In this document: positions 53,238 to 59,869 of the stretch, piece after piece
Layout: each line of letters starts with the position of its first letter
Numbering within the stretch: position 1 is the first letter of the stretch
Program-made: the position numbers and the translations under genes
Notes under the pieces: model-generated
What the model saw: only the letters and a program-made list of their open reading frames with translations
The model's database searches: none
What the model was told of the DNA's origin: nothing
Origin: Streptomyces sp. TBY4
GTDB taxonomy: Bacteria > Actinomycetota > Actinomycetes > Streptomycetales > Streptomycetaceae
Assembly (NCBI RefSeq): GCF_024213195.1
Contig: NZ_JANAVF010000001.1
Location: forward strand, 434,001 to 498,000
DNA: 64,000 nt
Direction: 5' to 3'

Positions 53238-55118
53238 TCAGCCCAGGTGCGCCGCGAGGAACCGCTCGACGGCGGCGTAGTAGGCCTGCCGGTTGGCCGG
53301 CCGGGCCAGCCCGTGGCCCTCGTCGGGGAACAGCAGGTACTCGTACGGGAGTCCCTTGGCCTCCAGCGCCGCGACGATCTGCTCGGCCTCCGCCCGGGGT
53401 ACGCGGACGTCGTTGGCGCCCTGGACGATCAGCAGGGGGATGCGGATCTCCTCGACCCGTGACAGCGGGGAGCGCTCCCAGAGCATGGCGCGCTCCGTCT
53501 CCGGGTCCCCCACCTGGGCGTGCATGAAGGAGCGCAGCGCGGTGCGGTAGGGCGCCCCGGCCGCCAGCAGCGTCAGCAGGTTCGACGGACCGCAGAGGTC
53601 TATCGCGCAGGTGAACACCTCCGGGGTGAAGGCCGCTCCGACCAGCGCCGCGTAACCCCCGTACGAGCAGCCCATGATCGCGATGCGCGCGGGGTCGATC
53701 CCGCCTCCGGCGACGAGGTGGGCGACCGCATCGAGCAGGTCGGTCTGCATCGCGGCGCCCCACTGTTTGGCGCCCAGGTTGCGGAAGTGCTTGCCGTAGC
53801 CCGTCGAGCCGCGGAAGTTGACCTGGATGCAGGCGTAGCCGCGGTTGGCGAGGAGCTGTGCCTCCTCGTCGAACGCGAAGGTGTGGCGGGCCCAGGGTCC
53901 GCCGTGCACGTTCACCACCGCGGGCAGGGAAGCGCGTTCGGCCCCGGGCGGCCAGGTGACGTAGCCGTGGACCGTGACCCCGTCGCGCGCGGAGAAGACG
54001 AAGGGCTCCATCCTCGCCAGCGTGTACTCCTCCAGCTCCCGCTGGTGGCTGAAGAGGTGGCGCAGGGCGCCGGCCGGCCGGTCGTACACGTAGTAGAGGA
54101 CGGGGCCGACTCCGGTCACCACCGAGACCGTCCACAGCCGCCCGCTCCGGTCGGTGCGGTCCACGTAGACCTCGCCGTCGACCGACAGGAGGGCCAGCTC
54201 GGCGCGGATCCGGCCGATGTCCTTGCCGAACTCCTCGTCGAGGAAGGCCCATTCGTCGCGGTCCTTCGCGAACAGCACCGCTTGCGGCAGCCGGCTCACC
54301 GGGTCGAACTCCACCTGCTTGACGTCGTACACCGGGTCCTGCGCGAGCAGGGTGCGCCGCCCGGTCGCGAGGTCCACGGCGAACAGGCGGCCGGCGTTGG
54401 CCCCGATGGAGGACAGGAGGTGGCAGGTGGCTCCGTCGCGCGAGAAGCCGAGGACGCGGGTCCCCATGGCGTCCTCGTAGGGCACGTCGAGCCAGGGCGG
54501 GGCGGCGTCCGGCCCGCCGAAACCGCCGGGACCGTCCGGCTCCGGTCCCTCCGGCGGGTCGAGGAACACGGACAGGCCGCCGTCGGCCTTCATCACCGTG
54601 CCGCCGCGCACCCGCAGGTCGGTGTCGACGATCCAGCTCATGTACCCGGGGTTCTCCGCGACCTTGGTGAGCCGGTCCGTCAACAGGTCGAGGGCGTAGA
54701 CGTCGTGCAGCCCGGGCCGGTCCTTGTTCAGCCCGATCAGCAGGGTCGTCGGGTGCCACCGGTTGTGCGCCAGCACCCGCGCCTGCACCCCGTCGAAGGG
54801 CGTGGCGCAGCGCTCCCGGCCGGTGACCAGGTCGACGAGGTGGATCCGCCAGCTCTCGTCGCCGTCCCGGTCGCGCAGGTAGAAGAGGGTCCGGTCGTCG
54901 TGGCACAGGCCGTACGTCCGGATGCCGCGGCCCCGGTCGTGCGTGACGGGCCGCGCCTCCCCGGGCCGGTCCACCGGAGCCGTCCACACGTTGAGCACGC
55001 CTTCGTCCGGTGCCAGGTAGACGAGACGGGTCCCGTCCGGGGAGATCTCGGGCACGAGGTACGAGGGGTTACCGAAGAGGACGGAGTGCGGGATCAGCGG
55101 TACGGCCTGCGGGGTCAC
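53238..55118 (-). CDS. Prolyl-oligopeptidase-family (S9) peptidase
   Basis: 626-aa peptidase. An N-terminal beta-propeller (residues about 1-360) is followed by an alpha/beta-hydrolase domain with intact triad: Ser485 (MGCSYGGYA), Asp570 (GANDVRVP) and His602 (DEGHG). No signal peptide is present. The propeller limits access to short peptides, which suits trimming of a modified RiPP. The GTG start overlaps the stop of the FAD enzyme gene by 4 nt; it is the last gene of the precursor-radical SAM operon. Confidence 0.9.
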   Translation of the reverse strand: MTPQAVPLIPHSVLFGNPSYLVPEISPDGTRLVYLAPDEGVLNVWTAPVDRPGEARPVTHDRGRGIRTYGLCHDDRTLFYLRDRDGDESWRIHLVDLVTGRERCATPFDGVQARVLAHNRWHPTTLLIGLNKDRPGLHDVYALDLLTDRLTKVAENPGYMSWIVDTDLRVRGGTVMKADGGLSVFLDPPEGPEPDGPGGFGGPDAAPPWLDVPYEDAMGTRVLGFSRDGATCHLLSSIGANAGRLFAVDLATGRRTLLAQDPVYDVKQVEFDPVSRLPQAVLFAKDRDEWAFLDEEFGKDIGRIRAELALLSVDGEVYVDRTDRSGRLWTVSVVTGVGPVLYYVYDRPAGALRHLFSHQRELEEYTLARMEPFVFSARDGVTVHGYVTWPPGAERASLPAVVNVHGGPWARHTFAFDEEAQLLANRGYACIQVNFRGSTGYGKHFRNLGAKQWGAAMQTDLLDAVAHLVAGGGIDPARIAIMGCSYGGYAALVGAAFTPEVFTCAIDLCGPSNLLTLLAAGAPYRTALRSFMHAQVGDPETERAMLWERSPLSRVEEIRIPLLIVQGANDVRVPRAEAEQIVAALEAKGLPYEYLLFPDEGHGLARPANRQAYYAAVERFLAAHLG

Positions 55119-56533
55119 GGTTCCCTTCCCGGAACGGATGGCTGGAGGCCGCGCTCCGAGAACCACCAGTCGCGGAGCCCGGGGAACTGCGCGACCGCCT
55201 CGTCGGTGTCGAGCGGCGGGGCCGCGGAGCGGCCCGCGGAGGACGCGGGGAGGGCCGCCGGCGGGGCCGCCCCGGAGGGGACCAGCGTCTGCGCGCGGAA
55301 CAGCCGGCTCATCAGCGCCGGGCTGCTGAGCACCTCGCGGGACATCCGGGCCCGCATCTGCTCCCCGGCGGGGGACCGGGGCCTCCCGGAACCCTCCGCG
55401 ACTGCGGCGGCCCGTGCCCGGTCCTGCTCGGTCGCCATCCGCCAGGACTCGGAGGCCACTTCCGCCACGGCGGCCTGGACGAAGGGCAGCACGGAGGGCC
55501 GGGCACCGCGCCGCGCCAGCTCCCGGTCCAGCCGGACGACACTGAGCAGGGCCACGGACATCCCGTGCGAGTAGACGGGGTTCACCGCCGTCAGTGCGTC
55601 CCCGATGACCAGGAATCCGTCGGGCGGGGGCAGTCGCTCAAAGTACCTCCGCCGGTTCGCGGTGGCACGGAACGGCCTGACCCTGCCCAGGGGTTCGGCC
55701 GCGGCCAGCAGCTCGGCCGCGATCGGGGAGCGCAGCGAGCGGGCGCAGTCCGTGAATCCCGGCTCGTCCGCGGGCGGCCGGGCATCGCGTGTGCCGGTCA
55801 GGGTGAAGATCCACCGGCCGTCCTCGATGGGGAACAGCGTGGCCCCGTACTCCGGACGGCCGCTCGAAGGCCGCGGGTGCAGCATGATCGCCGGGAGGTC
55901 GGCGGCGAGGCCGGGGGGCGCCCGGTAGATCCGGGTGGAGTACGCCATGCCCGGGTCGAGCACCTTCTCCTCGACGGCGGCTCCGCCGATCTCGGACAGC
56001 CATCGTCCGGCCCGCGAGCGCCGGCCCGTCGCGTCCACCACGAGGTCGGCGCGCAGGGTCGTACGGGAGCCGTCCTCGTCCGCGACCAGGACACCGGTCA
56101 CCCGCGACGTGTCTCCTACGAGTCCCAGGACCCGGGTGCGCTCCCGCACGGTGACCGCCCCGTCGGCCAGGGCCCGCTGCCGGATGACGTGGTCCATCAG
56201 CCAGCGGCTGCACGAGACCATGAAGGCTCCGGTCTCGTGGCGGCGGAACCAGCCGTCCGCGCTCAGGATCAGCGCGCCGTCCGGCAGGCCGCGGCGGTGC
56301 GCGCCCCGGGCGAGGAGCGCCTCCAGCGTGCCGGGGAGCAGCGCGTCCAGCGCCTCGGCGCCGGCGGTCACCAGCACGTGGCTGTGGAAGGCCTGCGGCA
56401 GCCCCGGCCGGACCCCGGGGCCGGCCGGGTAGCGGCCGCCCTCGACGACGGTGACCTCGTCGACGTGCCGGGAGAGCACCCGGGCCACCAGCACCCCCGC
56501 GAAGCCTCCGCCGAGGACGACGGCCCTGGTCAT
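55115..56533 (-). CDS. FAD-dependent oxidoreductase of the RiPP operon
   Basis: 472-aa flavoprotein of the PHBH/geranylgeranyl-reductase fold: FAD motif AVVLGGGFAGVLVARVL, a DATGRRSRAG segment and the GD motif IGDALTAVNPVYSHGMSVALL. No tryptophan-halogenase WxWxIP motif is visible. The C-terminal ~60 residues are Ala/Pro-rich. It overlaps both neighbours by 4 nt, so it belongs with the PqqD and radical SAM genes and may hydroxylate or dehydrogenate the peptide. Substrate unproven. Confidence 0.85.
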   Translation of the reverse strand: MTRAVVLGGGFAGVLVARVLSRHVDEVTVVEGGRYPAGPGVRPGLPQAFHSHVLVTAGAEALDALLPGTLEALLARGAHRRGLPDGALILSADGWFRRHETGAFMVSCSRWLMDHVIRQRALADGAVTVRERTRVLGLVGDTSRVTGVLVADEDGSRTTLRADLVVDATGRRSRAGRWLSEIGGAAVEEKVLDPGMAYSTRIYRAPPGLAADLPAIMLHPRPSSGRPEYGATLFPIEDGRWIFTLTGTRDARPPADEPGFTDCARSLRSPIAAELLAAAEPLGRVRPFRATANRRRYFERLPPPDGFLVIGDALTAVNPVYSHGMSVALLSVVRLDRELARRGARPSVLPFVQAAVAEVASESWRMATEQDRARAAAVAEGSGRPRSPAGEQMRARMSREVLSSPALMSRLFRAQTLVPSGAAPPAALPASSAGRSAAPPLDTDEAVAQFPGLRDWWFSERGLQPSVPGREP

Positions 56534-56862
56534 GACCGCGCGGCCGGCTCGCTCCGCGTCGCGGCTTCCGGCCCGGCCTGCGCTCCGGCTCCGGTCTCCT
56601 CGATGAGGCCGGCTTCGATCATGGAGCCGATGAAGGCGTCGACCTCCGCGCGGATCCGGGCCGTCATCACCGGGTTGTGCCCGGCGAACAGCAGCGACAG
56701 GTTCCTGATGACCGTCTCCCGGTCCCCGTCGCTCTCCACGAGGGCCCAGATCTGGGCGGCCGTCGCGTTCAGGGTGCGGAAGTCCCCGGACTCGCTGTGA
56801 TAGAGCGAGATGCCGTCGCCGGTCTCCTGCCAGATCACCGCGTCACTGATGTGCAGGGACAT
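56530..56862 (-). CDS. PqqD-family RiPP recognition element
   Basis: 110-aa protein. The first ~90 residues match a PqqD/RRE winged helix (VIWQETGDGISLYHSESGDF, LNATAAQIWALVESDGDRET). RREs bind the leader peptide and deliver it to modifying enzymes. The C-terminus is an Ala/Glu/Pro-rich tail. The gene overlaps the radical SAM gene by 20 bp and the FAD gene by 4 nt, so it is likely the leader-binding subunit of this pathway. Confidence 0.9.
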   Translation of the reverse strand: MSLHISDAVIWQETGDGISLYHSESGDFRTLNATAAQIWALVESDGDRETVIRNLSLLFAGHNPVMTARIRAEVDAFIGSMIEAGLIEETGAGAQAGPEAATRSEPAARS

Positions 56863-58342
56863 CTCCCAGCCTCCTGTTCACCGGCATGATCGGAATCAGT
56901 TCGCCCACCTTGATCCCGGGCACGGGGGCCGGCGGGCGGACGTAGGTCTTCCACTGCTCGTGGGCCTCGTGCACCTCTCCGCTGGCGACCAGCCGCGGGA
57001 CCGTCATCTCCAGCCCGTTCAGGGCCAGTTCGGCGCGGGTCACGCCGGTCTCCTGCCACAGCTGCGTGGTGACGCCGTGCCGCAGGATCCGGCACAGGTG
57101 GCGGCTGTTGCGCCGCAGGTCCCCGGACTCCGACATGTGCGCGGCCCGGCATCCGCCGCCGCAGCTCGCCTTGATGTAGCACTTCTCGCAGTCGGCGTGG
57201 AACTCCCCGCCGTACACGGTGCTTCGGCGCATCGAGGTCAGGACGGGGCTCGCGAAGATCTCCGACAGCCGCTGCTTCCGGATGTTTCCGGCGAACTCCC
57301 CCTTGCCCGTGATGAGTTTGCACGGGTAGACGTCGCCGAGGGAGTTCACGTAGATCTCGTTGCCGCCCATGCCGCAGTTGCCCTTGACCGAGCACGCGGT
57401 GACCGGCCTCGGGCCGTCCGGCTTGAGCTTCCCGGCGACCGGCGAGGTCCAGACGAGCTGCTGCACCTTCAGGTGGTCCTGCCAGCCGAAGTCGTAGTCG
57501 TCTCCGGCACCGCGGCCGAGGTCGTTGTGGTTCATCAGGCGGACGCTGTGGATCTCGATCCCGTCGAGGAAGGAGGCGAAGTCCTCCAGCTCGTGGACGT
57601 TGTCCGAGGTGACGATGTGGTTGATGGCCGGTTTCACCCCGGCCGCGTTGAGGAGCTGGATCGCCCGGTGGGTCTTGGCGAACGCGCCCTTGCCGCGGGT
57701 GCGGTCGTGGGTCTCGGCCGTTCCTCCGTCGAGGCTCACGGTGACGGCGTCGAAGAGCTCGGCGAACCGGTCGGCCTTCTCCTGGGTCCGGATCATCGTG
57801 GCGTTGGTGATGATGTTGACCTTCAGGCCGCTGCTCTTCGCGTGCTCGACGATCTGGAACAGGTCCTTGCGGAGCATCGGTTCGCCGCCGGTGAAGATGA
57901 CGGTCCCGGCGCCGAAATCGGCGATCTGCGAGACCAGGTCCAGGGACTCGGCGGTGTCGAGCTCGCCCGGAAGGCATTTCTCGGAGGAGGCGTAGCAGTA
58001 GGGGCAGCGCAGGTTGCAGCCGTCGGTGATGGCGTAGTACGCGACGCCCAGGGGCGGTTCGCTCAGCTTGACCTTGGGCTTGTTGCCGTTGAAGTACACG
58101 ATCCAGTTCAGGATGAGCTTGGCGAGAACGCGTTCCGTCTCGTCGTTCTGCTCCAGCCCCGGCTGCTCCCCGCGGGCCCGGGCGGACGCCAGGGCTTCGA
58201 GGATCCGGAACTCACGTCCGGTGAGGACGCACCGGGCGGCCACCTCCGGGTTGACCACGAGGTGGTCCTCGCCGTGCACGAAGTACGTCAGGTCCTCGGG
58301 GACCTCGAACAACGACAGGTTCCGGATCAGGTTTCCGCGCAT
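56843..58342 (-). CDS. Radical SAM/SPASM peptide maturase
   Basis: 499-aa enzyme. The radical SAM cluster ligands are Cys109, Cys113 and Cys116 (CNLRCPYC), with GGEP at 152-155 for SAM. The C-terminal SPASM domain supplies auxiliary cluster Cys at 317, 323, 341, 385, 388, 394, 398 and 417. Residues 1-100 look like a fused PqqD-type RRE (VVNPEVAARCVLTGREFRILEAL). GGAGG lies 5 nt before the ATG. SPASM enzymes in such operons form thioether or C-C cross-links on the precursor. The 88-aa peptide gene lies 73 bp upstream. Confidence 0.95.
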   Translation of the reverse strand: MRGNLIRNLSLFEVPEDLTYFVHGEDHLVVNPEVAARCVLTGREFRILEALASARARGEQPGLEQNDETERVLAKLILNWIVYFNGNKPKVKLSEPPLGVAYYAITDGCNLRCPYCYASSEKCLPGELDTAESLDLVSQIADFGAGTVIFTGGEPMLRKDLFQIVEHAKSSGLKVNIITNATMIRTQEKADRFAELFDAVTVSLDGGTAETHDRTRGKGAFAKTHRAIQLLNAAGVKPAINHIVTSDNVHELEDFASFLDGIEIHSVRLMNHNDLGRGAGDDYDFGWQDHLKVQQLVWTSPVAGKLKPDGPRPVTACSVKGNCGMGGNEIYVNSLGDVYPCKLITGKGEFAGNIRKQRLSEIFASPVLTSMRRSTVYGGEFHADCEKCYIKASCGGGCRAAHMSESGDLRRNSRHLCRILRHGVTTQLWQETGVTRAELALNGLEMTVPRLVASGEVHEAHEQWKTYVRPPAPVPGIKVGELIPIMPVNRRLGDVPAHQ

Positions 58343-58415
58343 CCCGCCTCCTCTCTCTGGGCTGGCACAGGCGCGGCCCGACGCGAGTGGCCGCCGGACC
58401 CCGCCTGTGAAACGG

Positions 58416-58682
58416 TCAGTTCTCGGCCTGGCCCGATCCCGACCAGAGGCCGCAGGCACACAGCATCGCGGCCTCGAAGCCCTCCTTCGTGGCCTCGGGG
58501 GAGGTCCAGTCCTGGGAGTGCGCCACCACGTCGGGCAGGATCGCCGCGAGGCGGGTCTTCGTCGAGATGAGGACCTTGGTCTCCTCGGGGGTCAGGCTGG
58601 CGTAGAACTCTTCGAGAGCGGGCGCCATCGTGCCGCCGATGACGCCGGCCGCACGCAGGGACTCCAGGGCGTTGAAGGACAT
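58416..58682 (-). CDS. Candidate RiPP precursor peptide with a Cys-Ala-Cys core
   Basis: 88-aa peptide, first gene of the radical SAM operon, with an AGGTGG site before its ATG. The N-terminal ~50 residues form a helical leader (LESLRAAG, LTPEETKVLISTKTRL) shared with the peptide at 47097-47288. The C-terminal stretch FEAAMLCACGLWSGSGQAEN holds the only two Cys (C75 and C77) plus Trp, Ser and Gly, a good substrate for thioether formation by a SPASM enzyme and for thioamidation. The leader/core boundary is not evident. It resembles a family I recall as aroma-sacti cluster domain; this needs an HMM test. Confidence 0.8.
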   Translation of the reverse strand: MSFNALESLRAAGVIGGTMAPALEEFYASLTPEETKVLISTKTRLAAILPDVVAHSQDWTSPEATKEGFEAAMLCACGLWSGSGQAEN

Positions 58683-58749
58683 GCTTCCACCTTTCGCTGT
58701 CGCATTCGATCGGGGACGCAACCGAGACTGCGCGCGGCGGACCCGTGAA

Positions 58750-58772
58750 ACAACCCCACGAATGTGGGTTGT
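58750..58772. promoter_or_regulatory. Inverted repeat ACAACCCCAC / GTGGGTTGT
   Basis: ACAACCCCAC (58750-58759) pairs with GTGGGTTGT (58764-58772) around GAAT, with one bulged C. It lies about 70 bp upstream of the precursor start, so it may be an operator or a leader hairpin. Confidence 0.5.
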
Positions 58773-58811
58773 GCGGGAGCGGCGAAGGGGACATACGCAG
58801 CGCGGGCGGAA

Positions 58812-58852
58812 CGCCTTCCGGAAGGGGACCGGAGCGCCTTCCGGAGGGGGAC
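58812..58852. repeat. Two 18-bp direct repeats, 23-bp period
   Basis: CGCCTTCCGGAAGGGGAC (58812-58829) recurs at 58835-58852 with one change (A to G). The first copy contains the perfect 12-bp palindrome CCTTCCGGAAGG. Confidence 0.75.
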
Positions 58853-58928
58853 GGGCACGGCTGGAAACCGCCGCGCAGGGGTGTTGACGATCTCCAGATC
58901 TGTGCCGCACGCTCATATCACAGCCGTT

Positions 58929-58957
58929 GTGAAGCTCATGTGAAGCGAACGTGGAAA
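58929..58957. promoter_or_regulatory. SARP-type heptamer repeats upstream of the SARP gene
   Basis: GTGAAGC (58929-58935), GTGAAGC (58940-58946) and GTGGAAA (58951-58957) are separated by 4 bp, an 11-bp pitch. GTGAAGC shares five of seven positions with the GAGACGC unit of the array at 51814. No perfect -10 lies 8 bp away on either side (AATGGA rightward, TGATAT leftward), so which gene it drives is undecided. Confidence 0.6.
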
Positions 58958-59018
58958 TCGGGATCAATGGAGCGCCCACCCGGCGGCCGGCGGCCCTTCG
59001 GACGACCCGAGAGGTGCG

Positions 59019-59780
59019 ATGAATCCCACCGGCTTAGGCATCGTGCACATATCGCTGTTGCCAGGCTTCGTCTGCCGCACCGACCAGCGGGTCACCGATC
59101 TCAGCGACATCCAGCAACGGCTCGTCGCGGCCCTGGTGCTCGCCGACCGCCCGCTCAGGCGCGTCGAACTGGCCGCCCGGTTGTGGCCCGACGCCCCGCC
59201 CGACCGGGCCGGGGCCCGGTTGCGCCAGACCCTGTGGCGGCTGAATCAGGCCACGGCCGGCGGCCTGCTCCACGCCTCGCACACCACCATCAGCCTCACC
59301 GACCACGTAGAGGTCGACTACCGGGCGGCGGCCAGGCTGATCGCGACGGTGTCCGGGGCGGTGTCCGGGACCGTCGGGGCGGCCGGCGAGGACCGGCTGC
59401 CGCCGGCGTGGAGCGTCCTGCGCCACCCGCTGCTGAACGACTGGGACGACGACTGGCTCGTCCCCTTCCAGGAGAAGTGGAAGGTGCAGCGCGTGCAGAC
59501 GCTGGAGCGCCTCGCCGAGAAGTTCCTCCAGCGCCGGCAGCACGCCGCGGTGCTCGAACTGGCCGACGCCGCGACCCAGGCCGACCCGCTGCGCGAGGGG
59601 CCCCGGCGGATCGCCGTGCAGTCCTGCCTGTTCGTCGGCGAGGTGGCCGACGCGCACCGCCGCTACCGCGGCTATCAGGAGCTGCTCTCCGCGGAACTGG
59701 GCGTGGCGCCGAGCGGAGCCATCCCGCAGCTGCTGAGACAGGACCGCGAGCGGCAGCTCGCCCTGGCGGCGGAGTACTGA
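59019..59780 (+). CDS. SARP-family activator (winged HTH plus BTAD domain)
   Basis: 253-aa Streptomyces antibiotic regulatory protein. The N-terminal OmpR-like winged helix is visible in DIQQRLVAALVLADRPLRRVELAARLWPD and ARLRQTLWRLNQ. The bacterial transcriptional activator domain runs from WSVLRHPLLNDWDDDWLVPFQ to RRYRGYQELLSAELGVAPS. No ATPase or TPR domain is fused, so it is a small SARP. A GAGAGG site precedes the ATG. It is divergent from the precursor operon and is the likely pathway-specific activator of the locus. Confidence 0.9.
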   Translation: MNPTGLGIVHISLLPGFVCRTDQRVTDLSDIQQRLVAALVLADRPLRRVELAARLWPDAPPDRAGARLRQTLWRLNQATAGGLLHASHTTISLTDHVEVDYRAAARLIATVSGAVSGTVGAAGEDRLPPAWSVLRHPLLNDWDDDWLVPFQEKWKVQRVQTLERLAEKFLQRRQHAAVLELADAATQADPLREGPRRIAVQSCLFVGEVADAHRRYRGYQELLSAELGVAPSGAIPQLLRQDRERQLALAAEY

Positions 59781-59782
59781 CC

Positions 59783-59818
59783 GGGTGCCGCCGTACCGCC
59801 ACTGGTACGACGGCACCC
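59783..59818. terminator. Terminator between SARP and ABC exporter genes
   Basis: Left arm 59783-59797 and right arm 59804-59818 form a 15-bp stem with one mismatch around a 6-nt loop. Two more partial copies of TACGACGGC follow (near 59824 and 59841), a small repeat cluster between convergent genes. Confidence 0.75.
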
Positions 59819-59869
59819 ACAGGTACGACGGCCCCGCCTCTACGACGGCACCCGCCCTCCCCGCCCCGA

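Larger units (their letters stand above)
58683..59018. promoter_or_regulatory. 336-bp control region between the precursor operon and SARP gene
   Basis: No gene is seen. From left to right it contains a bulged inverted repeat (58750-58772), two direct copies of an 18-bp unit (58812-58829 and 58835-58852) and three SARP-like heptamers (58929-58957). It must hold the promoters of the leftward precursor operon and the rightward SARP gene. Confidence 0.7.

Noticed and set aside
50890..54987. A 1365-codon minus-strand open frame over the GAF, XRE and S9 genes
   Set aside because: It is the out-of-frame reading of the S9 gene plus antisense of two others; only the S9 frame carries the catalytic motifs.
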